Shown: positions 44,902-54,121 of the stretch, piece by piece | How positions within the stretch are numbered: position 1 is the stretch's first letter | Layout of the letters: the number at the start of each line of letters is the position of its first letter | NCBI RefSeq assembly: GCF_000280905.1 | Contig: NZ_ALAP01000019.1 | Span: 62,001-126,000 of the forward strand | Source of the DNA: Streptomyces sp. AA1529 | GTDB lineage: Bacteria; Actinomycetota; Actinomycetes; Streptomycetales; Streptomycetaceae | Length of the DNA: 64,000 bases | Reading direction: 5' to 3' | The notes under the pieces: generated by a model | What the model was told of the DNA's origin: nothing | Databases searched by the model: none | The model's input: only the letters and a program-made list of their open reading frames with translations | Position numbers and translations under genes: made by a program

Positions 44902-47114
44902 TGACAGCGAAGGGGACCGACGGCGCGAGCACCACCGGCGCGCGGACCACGCAGAGCGCGAGCACCGGCGCCCCGGGCGCCGCCGCGCACACCGCCGGCC
45001 GCGACGCCGAGGAGCGGGCCTACCGGACGGCTGCCGAGCACGGTGACGCGGCGGACCGGCACGCGTACGCGGAGTTCCTGGTCGGCAGGGGGCGCGTGGA
45101 TGACGCGGTCCGCTGGCTGGAGGAGGCGGCCAGGGGCGGCGAGCCGCGGGCCGCACGGCTGCGTGCGGTCACCGCGAAGGACCGGGGCCAGTACGCGGTC
45201 GCCGCGTACTGGTACCGCACCGCCGCCGAGCGGGACGGCGCCTGCGCCTTCGGCCTCGCCGAACTGTTGTGGGAGAGGCTCGACGACCAGGAGGGCGCCG
45301 CGGAGTGGTATGCGCGTGGCGCGGCCCTCGGCAGTGTCGAGTGCCGCACCAACGGCGCCCTGCTCCTGCTCAGCCAGGGCCGCAGCACGGAGGCGGAGGT
45401 GGAACTGGCGCAGGCCGCCCCGTACGACCACGTCGCCGGCCGGGTCGAGCAGCGGATGGCCGAGCTGGGTGAGCGGATCGACCTGCACCGTGCCCGGATC
45501 CTGGAGCTCGCCGCGCTGTACGGGCTGCCGGCCGAGGAGCGCCCCGCGGACCTGCCCGAGCGGGTGGCGGAGTTCCTCGACGATGCCGAGGAGTGCGCGC
45601 CCTTCAGCGAACTGCACACCGAACCGGAGTGGTTCACCTCCTACCCGTCCTTCCTGCCCGAAGCGGAGAAGGCGTACGTGGAGGCGCGCGCGCTCGGCAA
45701 CCCGCGCACCGATCAATGGCACGCGCTCCTCCACTACAACCTCGACCGGTACGAGGACGCCTGCCGGGTGCTGACGGACGGACTGCGCCGCCACCCCGAC
45801 TCCCGGCTGCTCTCCCGCTCCCTCAGCGCCGTGCACTTCCAGTACGGCGAACTGGCGCGGTACGAGGCGTCGCTGCGGCCCGGCGCCGAGGCCGGCGACC
45901 GCATCCAGCAGCGTCGGCTGGGCGACCTGTGCCGCGAGCAGTGGCGCACGGCCGAGGCCCGCCGCTGGCTGGAGGCGGCCGAAGCGGGCACCGACGGCGA
46001 CGACGCACCGTACGAGGCCGCCGCCGACTCCCTCGCGGAGCTGGCAGCGGACGAGCACACCACCCCGCCCGCACTCTCCGCCGCGGAGGAGTCCCGGCTG
46101 CCCGCGCTGCACGCGGCGGCCGGGTCCGGCGATCCGGCCGCCGCGCTCGAACTCGGCCGCCTGGCGGAGCAACTGCACCGCTACCCCGAAGCCGTACGGC
46201 ACTACCGGCACGCCGCTGCGGCGCCGGACGCGCCCGCGTCCGCGCCTGCTGCGTCCGCTTCGGCCTCGGACGTGTCCGCTTCCGGGGCCGGCGGGGGAGC
46301 GGGCTGTGCGCGGCAGGCACAGTCGGCGGAGCGGAGCAGCGGGGAAGACGAATCCCCGGCCGGGCCCGCCGCCCTCGCCTCGTACGCGCTCGGTCGCATG
46401 CTGCACGAGGAGTGCGGGGCGCACGAGAAGGCCGTCGTCCCGCTCTACCTCCCCGCGGCCAGGGCGGGCGACCTGGACGCCGTCGAGGGACTGGGCGCGC
46501 TGTACGTCCGGTTGGACGACCCGGTCGCGGCCGAACCGTGGCTGCGCAGGGCGGCCAGGTTCGGGCGGCCCGAGGCAGCGGGCTGGGTCGGCAACCGGGT
46601 CGGGGACGGCTACGGCGACCTGGAGGAGGCCGTCCGCTGGTGGACGCGCGCCGCCAACAGCGGGAAGGTCTGGTACGGCTGGCGCGCCGGCAAGCAGCTC
46701 GTCCGGTGGCGGCGGTACGAGGAAGCCGAGGCCCTGCTGCGGCTCGCCTGGACGGGCCGCGAGCAGCAGGAGGCGCTGCACGAGGCCGCCTACTGGCTGG
46801 CACGGGCCCTGCACGGCCAGGCGCGTACCGCCGAGGCGGTGGAGTGGCTGCGCACCGCCCGGGAGGTGCACCACCTCGTGCGGCTCGGCTACAGCGGCTT
46901 CATGCTCGCCTCGCTCTTCGACCCGGCCACGGAACTGGCGGAGCTGCTGGTCGACGAGGTCGCGACGCCCGAGGCCTACGCGGAGGCCGCGGAGCTGCTC
47001 GCCGCCGTACCGGAGACCTCCCCGCAGCACCGCGCCGCCGTGCAACTGCCGGCCCGCGCCCCGGGGGACCGGGAGCCGGCGGCCCGGGACGCGGAGGGAG
47101 CGGCGGAGACCTGA
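44901..47114 (+). CDS. Sel1/TPR repeat protein
   Basis: The protein is 737 residues. Successive helical repeats of 35-38 residues run through most of the chain, for example 'GRVDDAVRWLEEAARGGEPRAARLRAVTAKDRGQYAVAAYWYRTAAERDG', 'DQEGAAEWYARGAALGS' and, late, 'DLEEAVRWWTRAANSGK' and 'RTAEAVEWLRTAREVHH'. A low-complexity Ala/Ser hinge (residues 438-485) splits two solenoids. No signal peptide is present, so it is a cytosolic scaffold. The start codon overlaps the DUF218 stop, so the two are coupled. Partners are unknown. Confidence 0.88.
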   Translation: MTAKGTDGASTTGARTTQSASTGAPGAAAHTAGRDAEERAYRTAAEHGDAADRHAYAEFLVGRGRVDDAVRWLEEAARGGEPRAARLRAVTAKDRGQYAVAAYWYRTAAERDGACAFGLAELLWERLDDQEGAAEWYARGAALGSVECRTNGALLLLSQGRSTEAEVELAQAAPYDHVAGRVEQRMAELGERIDLHRARILELAALYGLPAEERPADLPERVAEFLDDAEECAPFSELHTEPEWFTSYPSFLPEAEKAYVEARALGNPRTDQWHALLHYNLDRYEDACRVLTDGLRRHPDSRLLSRSLSAVHFQYGELARYEASLRPGAEAGDRIQQRRLGDLCREQWRTAEARRWLEAAEAGTDGDDAPYEAAADSLAELAADEHTTPPALSAAEESRLPALHAAAGSGDPAAALELGRLAEQLHRYPEAVRHYRHAAAAPDAPASAPAASASASDVSASGAGGGAGCARQAQSAERSSGEDESPAGPAALASYALGRMLHEECGAHEKAVVPLYLPAARAGDLDAVEGLGALYVRLDDPVAAEPWLRRAARFGRPEAAGWVGNRVGDGYGDLEEAVRWWTRAANSGKVWYGWRAGKQLVRWRRYEEAEALLRLAWTGREQQEALHEAAYWLARALHGQARTAEAVEWLRTAREVHHLVRLGYSGFMLASLFDPATELAELLVDEVATPEAYAEAAELLAAVPETSPQHRAAVQLPARAPGDREPAARDAEGAAET

Positions 47115-47172
47115 GCGCCGGGGCCCGCGCGTACCGCCCTGCGGGGTGACGGGCGGGGCGACCGCGTCCCGT

Positions 47173-47187
47173 TAGGCTGGCCGCATG
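47173..47187 (+). promoter_or_regulatory. leaderless promoter for the 47.2-kb secreted protein gene
   Basis: TAGGCT (47173-47178), GGCCGC, then ATG 47185. The 6-nt spacing matches those at purD, purF and the MBL-fold gene. No ribosome binding site lies ahead of the ATG. Confidence 0.6.
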
Positions 47188-47700
47188 CATGGCGCAGAGA
47201 CGGTACGGGGCACGCGGCGGGCCGCCGCCGTCGTCCCCGCCGTCCTCATGGCGCTGCTGCTGGCACTGTGCGGGGCCGTGCAGTTCGCCGGCGCGCGCAG
47301 TGCGCAATCCGCCGGTGCCGGTGCCGGCGAGGCGTCCCCGGTGGCGCGGACCGCGATGGCCGCGCCGTACGCCGCCGGACCGGAAGTGCCGTACGCGGCC
47401 GAGGCGGTGCGGTACGCCGCCGCGTCGGCCGCCGACCGCGCGCTTCCCGCCTCCGCTTCTGCTTCCACTCCCGCTTCCACCGACGCGGACCCTCAGCACT
47501 GCCACCGTTCGAAGGGCGGGGGCGGCGCGCTTCCGGCAGCGCCTGTCGGCAGCCGGCAACTCCTGTCCCTCGCGCTCCCGGCCTGCCTCACCCCGCAGTC
47601 GCACAGCGCGATCGGGGCGGCGCACGCCAGACCGCCCGTGCGCGGTCCCGCGCCGATACCGCCCCCCACTCCCGTCGAACTCTCCGTCCTGCGCGTGTAG
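47185..47700 (+). CDS. secreted or membrane-anchored protein upstream of a dsbA/ccdA-like pair
   Basis: The protein is 171 residues. A basic head and the hydrophobic stretch 'AAAVVPAVLMALLLALCGAVQFAGA' form a signal anchor. The remainder is Ala-rich with only a few conserved-looking spots: 'DPQHCHRSKGGGG', 'ALPACLTPQ' and a distinctive end, PPPTPVELSVLRV. The two exported cysteines (H-C-H and P-A-C) could pair or hold a metal. It lies 108 bases ahead of the DsbA-like gene and may be its partner. No family was recognised. Confidence 0.65.
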   Translation: MHGAETVRGTRRAAAVVPAVLMALLLALCGAVQFAGARSAQSAGAGAGEASPVARTAMAAPYAAGPEVPYAAEAVRYAAASAADRALPASASASTPASTDADPQHCHRSKGGGGALPAAPVGSRQLLSLALPACLTPQSHSAIGAAHARPPVRGPAPIPPPTPVELSVLRV

Positions 47701-47808
47701 CCGCGCCCGCCGGCGCGGTGCCCCCGCGCGTCCGCACAGTGCGGACGCGCCGGTTTCCGTGCCGGTTCCGGACCGCAGCATTCCGCAACCGCGACAGGAG
47801 ACGTCCGC

Positions 47809-48747
47809 ATGCCCTCGACCGACCCAAGCAGCCCCACCGAACCGTCCGAACCGTCCGAGCCGTCGGGGTCCGCCGCTTCCCCGGACCGCGACCCGAGGCC
47901 GACGCCGGACCCGAAGTCGAAATCTGAGCCCAAGCCGAAACCGGCTCCGAAGTCCCCGGCGCCGGTCCGCTCCCGCAAGGGGGTCGTCATCGGTGCGCTC
48001 GTCGCCGTCGCGGCGCTCCTGGCGGGCTGGCTGTCGCAGTACGCCGTCGGCGGGGACACCGCCGCTCCGCGTGCGGGAGGCGACTCCGGCAACGCCACCG
48101 CCGAGGAACGCTCCGACAACACCGCGGCCGGCGACCCGGCGCTGTTGAAGCTGGCCCGCCGCAACGCGGACGACCCGTTCGCGCGGGGGGCCGCGGACGC
48201 CCCCGTCGTACTGATCGAGTACGCCGACTTCGGCTGCTCGTTCTGCGGCAAGTTCGCGCGGGACACCGAGCCGAAGCTGGTCGAGAAGTACGTCGACAAG
48301 GGGCTGCTGCGCATCGAATGGCGCAACTTCCCCGTCTTCGGCGAGGGCTCCGAGCGCGCTGCTCTCGCCGGGTACGCGGCGGGCCGGCAGGGCCGCTTCT
48401 GGCAGTTCTACGACGCCGTCTACGCCGACAAGGGCAACGAGAAGAACGCCTTCGAGGACGGGCACCTGCGCGAGCTGGCCGGGCAGGCCGGTGTGCGGGA
48501 CCTCGACCGCTTCGACCGCGACCGGGCGAGCGGGGCCGCCAGGAAACTGCTGGAGAAGGACCGCGCCGAGGCGTACGGACTGGGTGCCGCGGCCACCCCC
48601 GCCTTCCTCGTCAACGGTCAGCCGATCGCGGGGGCACAGCCGGACGAGGTGTTCACCGACGCGATCGAACGCGCGGCGGCGGCAGCCGGGAAGTCCGGGA
48701 AGTCCGGGGAGTCCGGCAAGCCCGGCGCGGGCGGGGACCGGGACTGA
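47809..48747 (+). CDS. DsbA-like membrane-anchored thioredoxin-fold oxidoreductase
   Basis: The protein is 312 residues from ATG 47809 with AGGAGA upstream. A cytosolic Pro/Ser/Glu/Lys-rich head (1-55) precedes one membrane helix (about 58-78). The DsbA/thioredoxin_4 domain sits outside: 'VVLIEYADFGCSFCGKFARDTEPKL' with the active site C143-S-F-C146, the helical insert, and the cis-proline loop 'GAAATPAFLVNGQPI'. It should form or isomerise disulfides in exported proteins. It overlaps the CcdA-like gene by TGATG, so the pair works together. Confidence 0.92.
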   Translation: MPSTDPSSPTEPSEPSEPSGSAASPDRDPRPTPDPKSKSEPKPKPAPKSPAPVRSRKGVVIGALVAVAALLAGWLSQYAVGGDTAAPRAGGDSGNATAEERSDNTAAGDPALLKLARRNADDPFARGAADAPVVLIEYADFGCSFCGKFARDTEPKLVEKYVDKGLLRIEWRNFPVFGEGSERAALAGYAAGRQGRFWQFYDAVYADKGNEKNAFEDGHLRELAGQAGVRDLDRFDRDRASGAARKLLEKDRAEAYGLGAAATPAFLVNGQPIAGAQPDEVFTDAIERAAAAAGKSGKSGESGKPGAGGDRD

Positions 48748-49745
48748 TGGACGTCGGATACCTGGCCGCCTTCCTCGGCGGCCTCCTCGCCCTGCTCAGC
48801 CCGTGCAGCGCGCTGCTGCTGCCCGCGTTCTTCGCCTACTCCGTCGACTCGGCCGGCCGGCTGACGGCCCGTACCGGAATCTTCTACCTCGGACTGGCCA
48901 CGACGCTGGTTCCGCTGGGCGCGGCCGGCGCCTTCGCCGGCCGGCTCTTCTACGGCCACCGGGACCTGCTGGTCTCGGCCGGCGGCTGGCTGATCATCGC
49001 TCTCGGAGTCGCCCAGGTGATCGGTCTCGGTTTCGCCCCGCGCCGGCTGCAGGAGGTGTCGGGCCGCATCCGGCCCACGACGGCGCTCTCCGTGTACGCG
49101 CTCGGGGCGGTGTACGGCCTGGCCGGGTTCTGCGCCGGGCCCATCCTCGGCAGCGTCCTGACGGTGGCGGCCGTGCACGGCAACCCCGTCTACGGAGGGG
49201 TGCTGCTGGCCGTGTACGCGCTGGGCATGGCCGTACCGCTGTTCGTGCTCGCGCTGCTGTGGGAGCGATTCGACCTGGGGCGGCGGCGGTGGCTGCGCGG
49301 AAGGGAGCTGGTGGTCGGCGGACGGTTCCGGCTGCACACCACCTCGCTCCTCTCCGGCTTCTTCTTCGTCCTCCTCGGAGTCCTCTTCCTCGCCTTCGAT
49401 GGTGCGTCGGGCCTGCCCGGCCTCTCGGACGTGGACGGTGCCTTCGCCGCGGAGAACTGGGCCCGCCGGGTGGGTGACGCGGTGCCCGACAGCGTGCTGC
49501 TGGGTGTGCTGCTGCTGGTGCCGGCCGCGGTGGGTGCCGCGCGCGGCGTCCGTACGGCGCACGCACGCCGCCGCGTCCGCCTCCACGCCGGTGCGCAGCA
49601 GGACCCGGAAGCCGGAGCCGACGCCGGGCCGCGGCCGGACCCGGCCACCCGGCCCGCCCCGGACGGGCGGTCCGACCCGGAGGTGCGGCCCGACCCGGAC
49701 GCGGCGGCGGCACGCGCGGACACCCGGCCACCCGCGGGCGCATAG
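48747..49745 (+). CDS. CcdA/DsbD-like membrane electron-transfer protein
   Basis: The protein is 332 residues. Six to seven membrane helices carry the two conserved cysteines of the family: 'LLALLSPCSALLLPAFFAYSVDS' in helix 1 and 'VYGLAGFCAGPILGSVLTVAAVHGNP' in helix 4. These shuttle electrons from cytosolic thioredoxin to extracytoplasmic thiol proteins. The last 70 residues form an Asp/Pro/Arg-rich cytosolic tail. Its one-base stop/start overlap with the DsbA-like gene marks it as the redox partner. Confidence 0.9.
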   Translation: MDVGYLAAFLGGLLALLSPCSALLLPAFFAYSVDSAGRLTARTGIFYLGLATTLVPLGAAGAFAGRLFYGHRDLLVSAGGWLIIALGVAQVIGLGFAPRRLQEVSGRIRPTTALSVYALGAVYGLAGFCAGPILGSVLTVAAVHGNPVYGGVLLAVYALGMAVPLFVLALLWERFDLGRRRWLRGRELVVGGRFRLHTTSLLSGFFFVLLGVLFLAFDGASGLPGLSDVDGAFAAENWARRVGDAVPDSVLLGVLLLVPAAVGAARGVRTAHARRRVRLHAGAQQDPEAGADAGPRPDPATRPAPDGRSDPEVRPDPDAAAARADTRPPAGA

Positions 49746-49912
49746 CGGGAACCGGCGGGAACCGGCTCCGACCGGTGCGAGCGGAAGCGGGCGGAGCCGT
49801 GCGGTCCGGGGCGCGGTCAGGGGCGCGGCCAGGGGTGCGGCCGGGGGCACGGCCAGGGGTGCCGCGAGGCGGAAAGAGTGGAATGCCTCTTGTGCCCGCA
49901 TAGTGTGCAGGC

Positions 49913-51058
49913 ATGAGCGAGGAACCCGAGCGGTCCGAGCCCCGACCGGACCCCAGCCCCGACCGGACCCGCCACCCCCGCAGCGAGCAGGGCGGCGGCC
50001 GGCCGGGCCGGCACGGTGGCACGCGGCGCACCGCCGCCCGGATGTGGCAGGACTTCAAGGACTCGCCCTTCCTGCCCGCCACCGTGCTGGTGCTGATCCT
50101 CGCCGCGGCCGCCGGTCTCTTCGCCGGGTCGTACACGTACGCGATGGCCAACCCCACCCCGCACCATGTACCGGTCGCGGTCGTGGGCGAACCGGAGGGC
50201 CATCGGGACCGTGCCGCGTTCGTGCAGGGCATGGAGAAGGCGCTGGGTTCCTCGCTGGAGCTGCGCCACTACGACACACAGGCGGCGGCGGAGCACGCCG
50301 TCGAGGCCCAGCAGGTCTTCGCGATCATGCGCGTGGAGCGGCCGAAGGGCGTCGAGCTGGATGTGTCGAGCGCGTCCGGCGCCTCGGTGGCCGAACTGCT
50401 CAGCACGGCGGGACCGAAGGTCGGCAGAGCGCTCGGCGTCCCCGTACAGGTGCGCGATCTCAAGCCGCTGAACGCGGGCGACCCGCGTGGCCTGGCGATC
50501 TTCTACATCTCGCTCGCCGCCGTCATCATCGGCTTCGTCGGGGCCATCCAGCTCAGCGTCCACGCCCGCGCCCTCAACCCGCCGGAACGGATCGCCTACA
50601 CCGCCGCCTACGCCCTCCTGGGCGGATTCGTCATCGCCGCCGTGGTCGACTGGGGACTCGGCGCGCTGGACCTCCCGTTCGTCCACTCCTGGCTGATCCT
50701 GGCGCTGACGATGTTCACCAGCGGGATGGTCTTCACCATGTTCAACACGCTGATCGGCCGCTGGGCGATGCTGCCGACCTGGGGCGTGATGGTGCTGCTG
50801 GGCAACCCGTCGTCGGGCGGTGCGGTCTCCTGGCCGCTGCTGCCCTCGGCACTCGGCGAGATCGGTCGCTGGCTGCCGCCCGGCGCCTCGGTGAACGCCC
50901 AGCACACCGCCGTCTACTTCGCCGACCACCAGCTCGTCCAGCCCTACCTGGTCCTCGCCGCCTGGGCGCTGGTCTCCTGCACCGTCTTCTGGCTCTGGCG
51001 CCACCGCCACCCGGGCGGCCGGGACCGCGCCCCGGCCCACGCCGCGGCCCCGTCCTGA
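49913..51058 (+). CDS. DUF3533/YhgE-like membrane protein
   Basis: The protein is 381 residues. After a disordered charged head come one membrane helix (about 56-75), an extracytoplasmic domain ('PHHVPVAVVGEPEGHRDRAAFVQGMEKALGSSLELRHYDTQAAAEHAVEAQQVFAIM') and a bundle of five helices. The bundle includes 'TMFTSGMVFTMFNTLIGRWAMLPTWGVMVLLGNPSSGGAV' and 'LPPGASVNAQHTAVYF'. This matches the ABC-2-related DUF3533/YhgE group linked to export or phage-infection proteins. No ATPase is adjacent. A -10-like CATAGT lies 8 nt before the ATG. Confidence 0.82.
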   Translation: MSEEPERSEPRPDPSPDRTRHPRSEQGGGRPGRHGGTRRTAARMWQDFKDSPFLPATVLVLILAAAAGLFAGSYTYAMANPTPHHVPVAVVGEPEGHRDRAAFVQGMEKALGSSLELRHYDTQAAAEHAVEAQQVFAIMRVERPKGVELDVSSASGASVAELLSTAGPKVGRALGVPVQVRDLKPLNAGDPRGLAIFYISLAAVIIGFVGAIQLSVHARALNPPERIAYTAAYALLGGFVIAAVVDWGLGALDLPFVHSWLILALTMFTSGMVFTMFNTLIGRWAMLPTWGVMVLLGNPSSGGAVSWPLLPSALGEIGRWLPPGASVNAQHTAVYFADHQLVQPYLVLAAWALVSCTVFWLWRHRHPGGRDRAPAHAAAPS

Positions 51059-51131
51059 CCTCGCCTCGACCCCGGATCCGCCGGCCCCCGGCACCGGCCG
51101 AAATGCCGATACGCATGGATCAGGTGTTCTA

Positions 51132-51146
51132 TAGACTCCTGCGGTG
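51132..51146 (+). promoter_or_regulatory. leaderless promoter of the MBL-fold gene (TAGACT, 6 nt, GTG)
   Basis: TAGACT (51132-51137), CCTGCG, then GTG 51144. The -10 hexamer and spacing are the same as at purF. Confidence 0.65.
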
Positions 51147-51914
51147 ACGAACGATGTCCTCCGCCTCACCGTCCTGGGATCCGCCACGCCCTACGCGAGC
51201 GTCGACAACGCCTGCTCCGGCTACCTGGTGTCCGGCCGCGGCACGCGCGTCTGGCTGGATGCGGGCAGCGGGACGCTGGCACAGTTGCAGCGTCACGTCC
51301 GGCTCGACGAGGTGGACGCGATCTGGATCTCGCACCTGCACGCGGATCACAGCGCGGACCTGCTCACCGCCTACTACGCGGCGCTGTTCGCGGATGTCCG
51401 GCTTGCCGCGCCCATCCCCCTGTACGGGCCGCCCGGGATCGCCGACCGGCTGGCCCACTTCCTCACCAACAGCGCGAACCGCAGCCCGGTCGAGTCCGCC
51501 TTCGCCGTCCACGAGCTGGATGACGGGCACCGGGCGCGGGCCGGCGCCCTCACCATGACCAGCCGTGCTGTGGAGCACGGGATCCCGGCTTTCGCCGTGC
51601 GCATCGAGGCCGAGGGCCGGACGCTGGCCTACTCCGGGGACACCGCGCCCTGCGCGAACCTCGCGGAACTGGCCGCAGGATGCGACGTGCTGCTGTGCGA
51701 GGCCGACAGCGCCCAGGTGCCGGCCGAGGGTCCGCAGGTGCACCACACGCCCGAAGACGCCGGCGACACGGCCACCGCGGCCCGGGCGGCGCGGCTGATC
51801 GTCACCCATGTCGGCCGGTCCCTCACCCCGCAGCAGGCGGTGACCCGCGCCTCGGCCCGGTTCACCGGCCCGGTCGACCATGCCGCACCCGGCGCCACTT
51901 TCCCGGTCGGCTAG
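51144..51914 (+). CDS. MBL-fold metallo-hydrolase
   Basis: The protein is 256 residues from GTG 51144. It has the metallo-beta-lactamase/RNase Z-like fold: 'LTVLGSATPYASVDNACSGYLVSG', the zinc motif HLHADHSADL (about 63-72), 'RTLAYSGDTAPCANLAELAAGCDVLLCEA' with the bridging Asp, and 'HHTPEDAGDTATAARAARLIVTHVG' with the last histidine. This layout, ending 'TPQQAVTRASARFTGPV', fits small cytosolic hydrolases related to cAMP-phosphodiesterase/RNase Z. The exact substrate is unknown. Confidence 0.92.
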   Translation: MTNDVLRLTVLGSATPYASVDNACSGYLVSGRGTRVWLDAGSGTLAQLQRHVRLDEVDAIWISHLHADHSADLLTAYYAALFADVRLAAPIPLYGPPGIADRLAHFLTNSANRSPVESAFAVHELDDGHRARAGALTMTSRAVEHGIPAFAVRIEAEGRTLAYSGDTAPCANLAELAAGCDVLLCEADSAQVPAEGPQVHHTPEDAGDTATAARAARLIVTHVGRSLTPQQAVTRASARFTGPVDHAAPGATFPVG

Positions 51915-52190
51915 TCCCGGCACTCGGATCACCGGAGGGGCCGACAAGCGAACGGCCCGCGCCGCGGACTGTCGGCGGGGGCCGTGTGCCCCTTGAGTCC
52001 CCCTGAGTCCCTGTTTCCGCTGATTCCCTGGTCAGGGGGGAGGGGGGCCGGCCGGGGAGTAGGGGGGCGAATCGGCGACCTCCCGCCGAATTCCGCGCCG
52101 GCCCCGCCGCACAGCACGAGGAGTTCGTCCGTCCCCGTTGTGCCAAGCGGCATTTCGTGCCCCCTTCCACAGACCCATACGGTCCCGCTC

Positions 52191-53645
52191 ATGGAGTGGA
52201 ATTTTCGGACAGCCGAACAACTCGTGACTGCTCTGCGCGCCGGTGACGTGACCTCGGCGGAGCTGACCGACGAGGCCATCGCCCGTATCGAACGGGACGA
52301 CGCCGCGATCAACGCCATCTGTGTGCCGGACTTCGACCGTGCACGGGCCGCAGCGCGCGATGCCGACCAGGCCCGCGCCCGCGGTGCGGACCGTCCGCTG
52401 CTGGGCGTTCCGGTGACGGTCAAGGAGTCCTACGACATCGCCGGGCTGCCCACGACCTGGGGGATGCCGCAGCACCGGGACCATGTGCCGTCCGAGGACG
52501 CGGTGCAGGTGTCGCGGCTCAGGGCCGCGGGTGCGGTGGTGCTCGGCAAGACCAACGTGCCCCTGGGGCTGCAGGACATACAGAGCTTCAACGAGATCTA
52601 CGGGACCACCAACAACCCGTGGGAGCACCGCCGTACGTCGGGCGGCTCCTCCGGCGGCTCGGCGGCTGCCCTGGCGTCCGGATTCGGCGCGCTGTCCATC
52701 GGCTCCGACCTCGCCGGTTCGCTGCGCACCCCCGCGCACTTCTGCGGCATCCACGCGCACAAGCCGACGCTCGGGCTGGCGCCGACCCGCGGCATGGTCC
52801 CGCCGCCCGGGCCGGCCCTGCCGGTCGAGCACGACCTCGCCGTCGTCGGGCCGATGGCGCGCACCGCCCGCGACCTCACGCTCCTGCTCGACGTCATGGC
52901 CGGACCGGACCCGCTGACTTCCGGTGCCGCGTACCATCTGACGCTGCCGCCCGCACGCCACGAACGGCTCCGCGACTTCCGGGTCCTGGTCCTCGACGAC
53001 CATCCGCTGATTCCGACCGGGTCCGCCGTGCGGGCGGGCGTGCACCGGGTCGCCGACGCGCTCGCGGACGGCGGCGCCCGCGTCGAACGGCGCAGCCCGC
53101 TGCTGCCGGACCTGACCGAAGCCGCGATGCTCTACCGGCAGTTGCTGTTCTCGGGGTCCGCTGCGCACTTCCCCGTCGAAGAGTACGAGCAGCTGCGGAC
53201 TCGCGCCGCCGCGCTGAGCGCGGACGACCGGAGCCTCGATGCCGCGGTGCTGCGCGGCATGGTGTTCAGCCACCGCGACTGGCTCGAGGCGAACAACCGA
53301 CGCGAGCTGCACCGCCGCGGCTGGCGCCGGTTCTTCGCCGAGTTCGACGTGGTGGTGTGCCCCATCACGCCGTCTCCCGCGTTCCCGCACGACCACCACC
53401 CCGACCCGAGGGAACGCCGGATCGACATCGACGGCACCGCGTACCCGTACTTCGACCAGCTGGTCTGGGCCGGTCTGCCCACCATGCCCGGCCTGCCCGC
53501 CACCGCCGTACCGGCGGGCCCGTCCCCCGAGGGGCTGCCGGTGGGAGTGCAGCTCGTCGGTCCGATGTTCGAGGACCGCACCCCGCTGCGGCTGGCCGAA
53601 CTGCTGGAGCAGAAGATCGGCGGCTTCCGGGCACCGGGGCAGTGA
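52191..53645 (+). CDS. amidase signature family enzyme
   Basis: The protein is 484 residues from ATG 52191; no clear ribosome binding site is seen. The Ser-cisSer-Lys triad is intact: K78 in 'GVPVTVKESYDIAGLPTTWG', the cis-Ser in 'RRTSGGSSGGSAAALASG', and nucleophile S177 in 'SIGSDLAGSLRTPAHFCGIHAHKPT'. The C-terminal 'YFDQLVWAGLPTMPGLPATAVPAGPSPEGLPVGVQLVGP' is typical. It hydrolyses a carboxamide of unknown type. It is not GatA, because no gatB or gatC is nearby. It stands alone. Confidence 0.93.
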   Translation: MEWNFRTAEQLVTALRAGDVTSAELTDEAIARIERDDAAINAICVPDFDRARAAARDADQARARGADRPLLGVPVTVKESYDIAGLPTTWGMPQHRDHVPSEDAVQVSRLRAAGAVVLGKTNVPLGLQDIQSFNEIYGTTNNPWEHRRTSGGSSGGSAAALASGFGALSIGSDLAGSLRTPAHFCGIHAHKPTLGLAPTRGMVPPPGPALPVEHDLAVVGPMARTARDLTLLLDVMAGPDPLTSGAAYHLTLPPARHERLRDFRVLVLDDHPLIPTGSAVRAGVHRVADALADGGARVERRSPLLPDLTEAAMLYRQLLFSGSAAHFPVEEYEQLRTRAAALSADDRSLDAAVLRGMVFSHRDWLEANNRRELHRRGWRRFFAEFDVVVCPITPSPAFPHDHHPDPRERRIDIDGTAYPYFDQLVWAGLPTMPGLPATAVPAGPSPEGLPVGVQLVGPMFEDRTPLRLAELLEQKIGGFRAPGQ

Positions 53646-53683
53646 CCAACGTCGGTGCCCGAATTCCGCGGTGACAGCGAGCC

Positions 53684-53910
53684 TTGTCCCTGCACTGGTT
53701 CGGATACGGCGTGACGGCCACCGCCGATGGTCCGCGCCGGGTGGTGACGCTCGCCCAGCGCGCGTTCACCCGCCCGCCCGGTGTCGGGTGGGTGGCGTTG
53801 CTGCGGGAGGCCACCGGGTGGGCGGAGCCCGATCGGTGCGGCGTCGACCGGGCCGCGACGGAGGCAGCGCTGTGCACCGCGGGTTCGCGCCCTGGGAGTT
53901 GCCGGAGCGC
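53684..53910 (+). pseudogene. remnant of an unidentified coding sequence
   Basis: About 70 codons from TTG 53684 have strong Streptomyces third-position GC and read 'SLHWFGYGVTATADGPRRVVTLAQRAFTRPPGVGWVALLREATGWAEP'. After about 53880 the frame loses its coding character. The frame one base over reads on as 'HRGFAPWELPER' to a stop at 53913. This suggests a short gene damaged by a frameshift, or the tail of an older gene. No ribosome binding site and no family were recognised. Confidence 0.3.
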
Positions 53911-54121
53911 TGAGCCCTTTCCAGCCCGGATGTCAGCGCTCGACAGCAGGCCGAGGAGCAGCACTGGCATGAGGTCGGGAAGGGCACATTGCGGATGCAT
54001 GCATGCCAGGACGAGGTGAACTGCCCGTCGGCCAGAAGCAAGAAAGGGCAGATACCACCGGCCGCCTGGCCGCAAGCGTGTCGGTGCGCGGGCGAGAGAA
54101 TCCGGGCGACACAATCACGCC

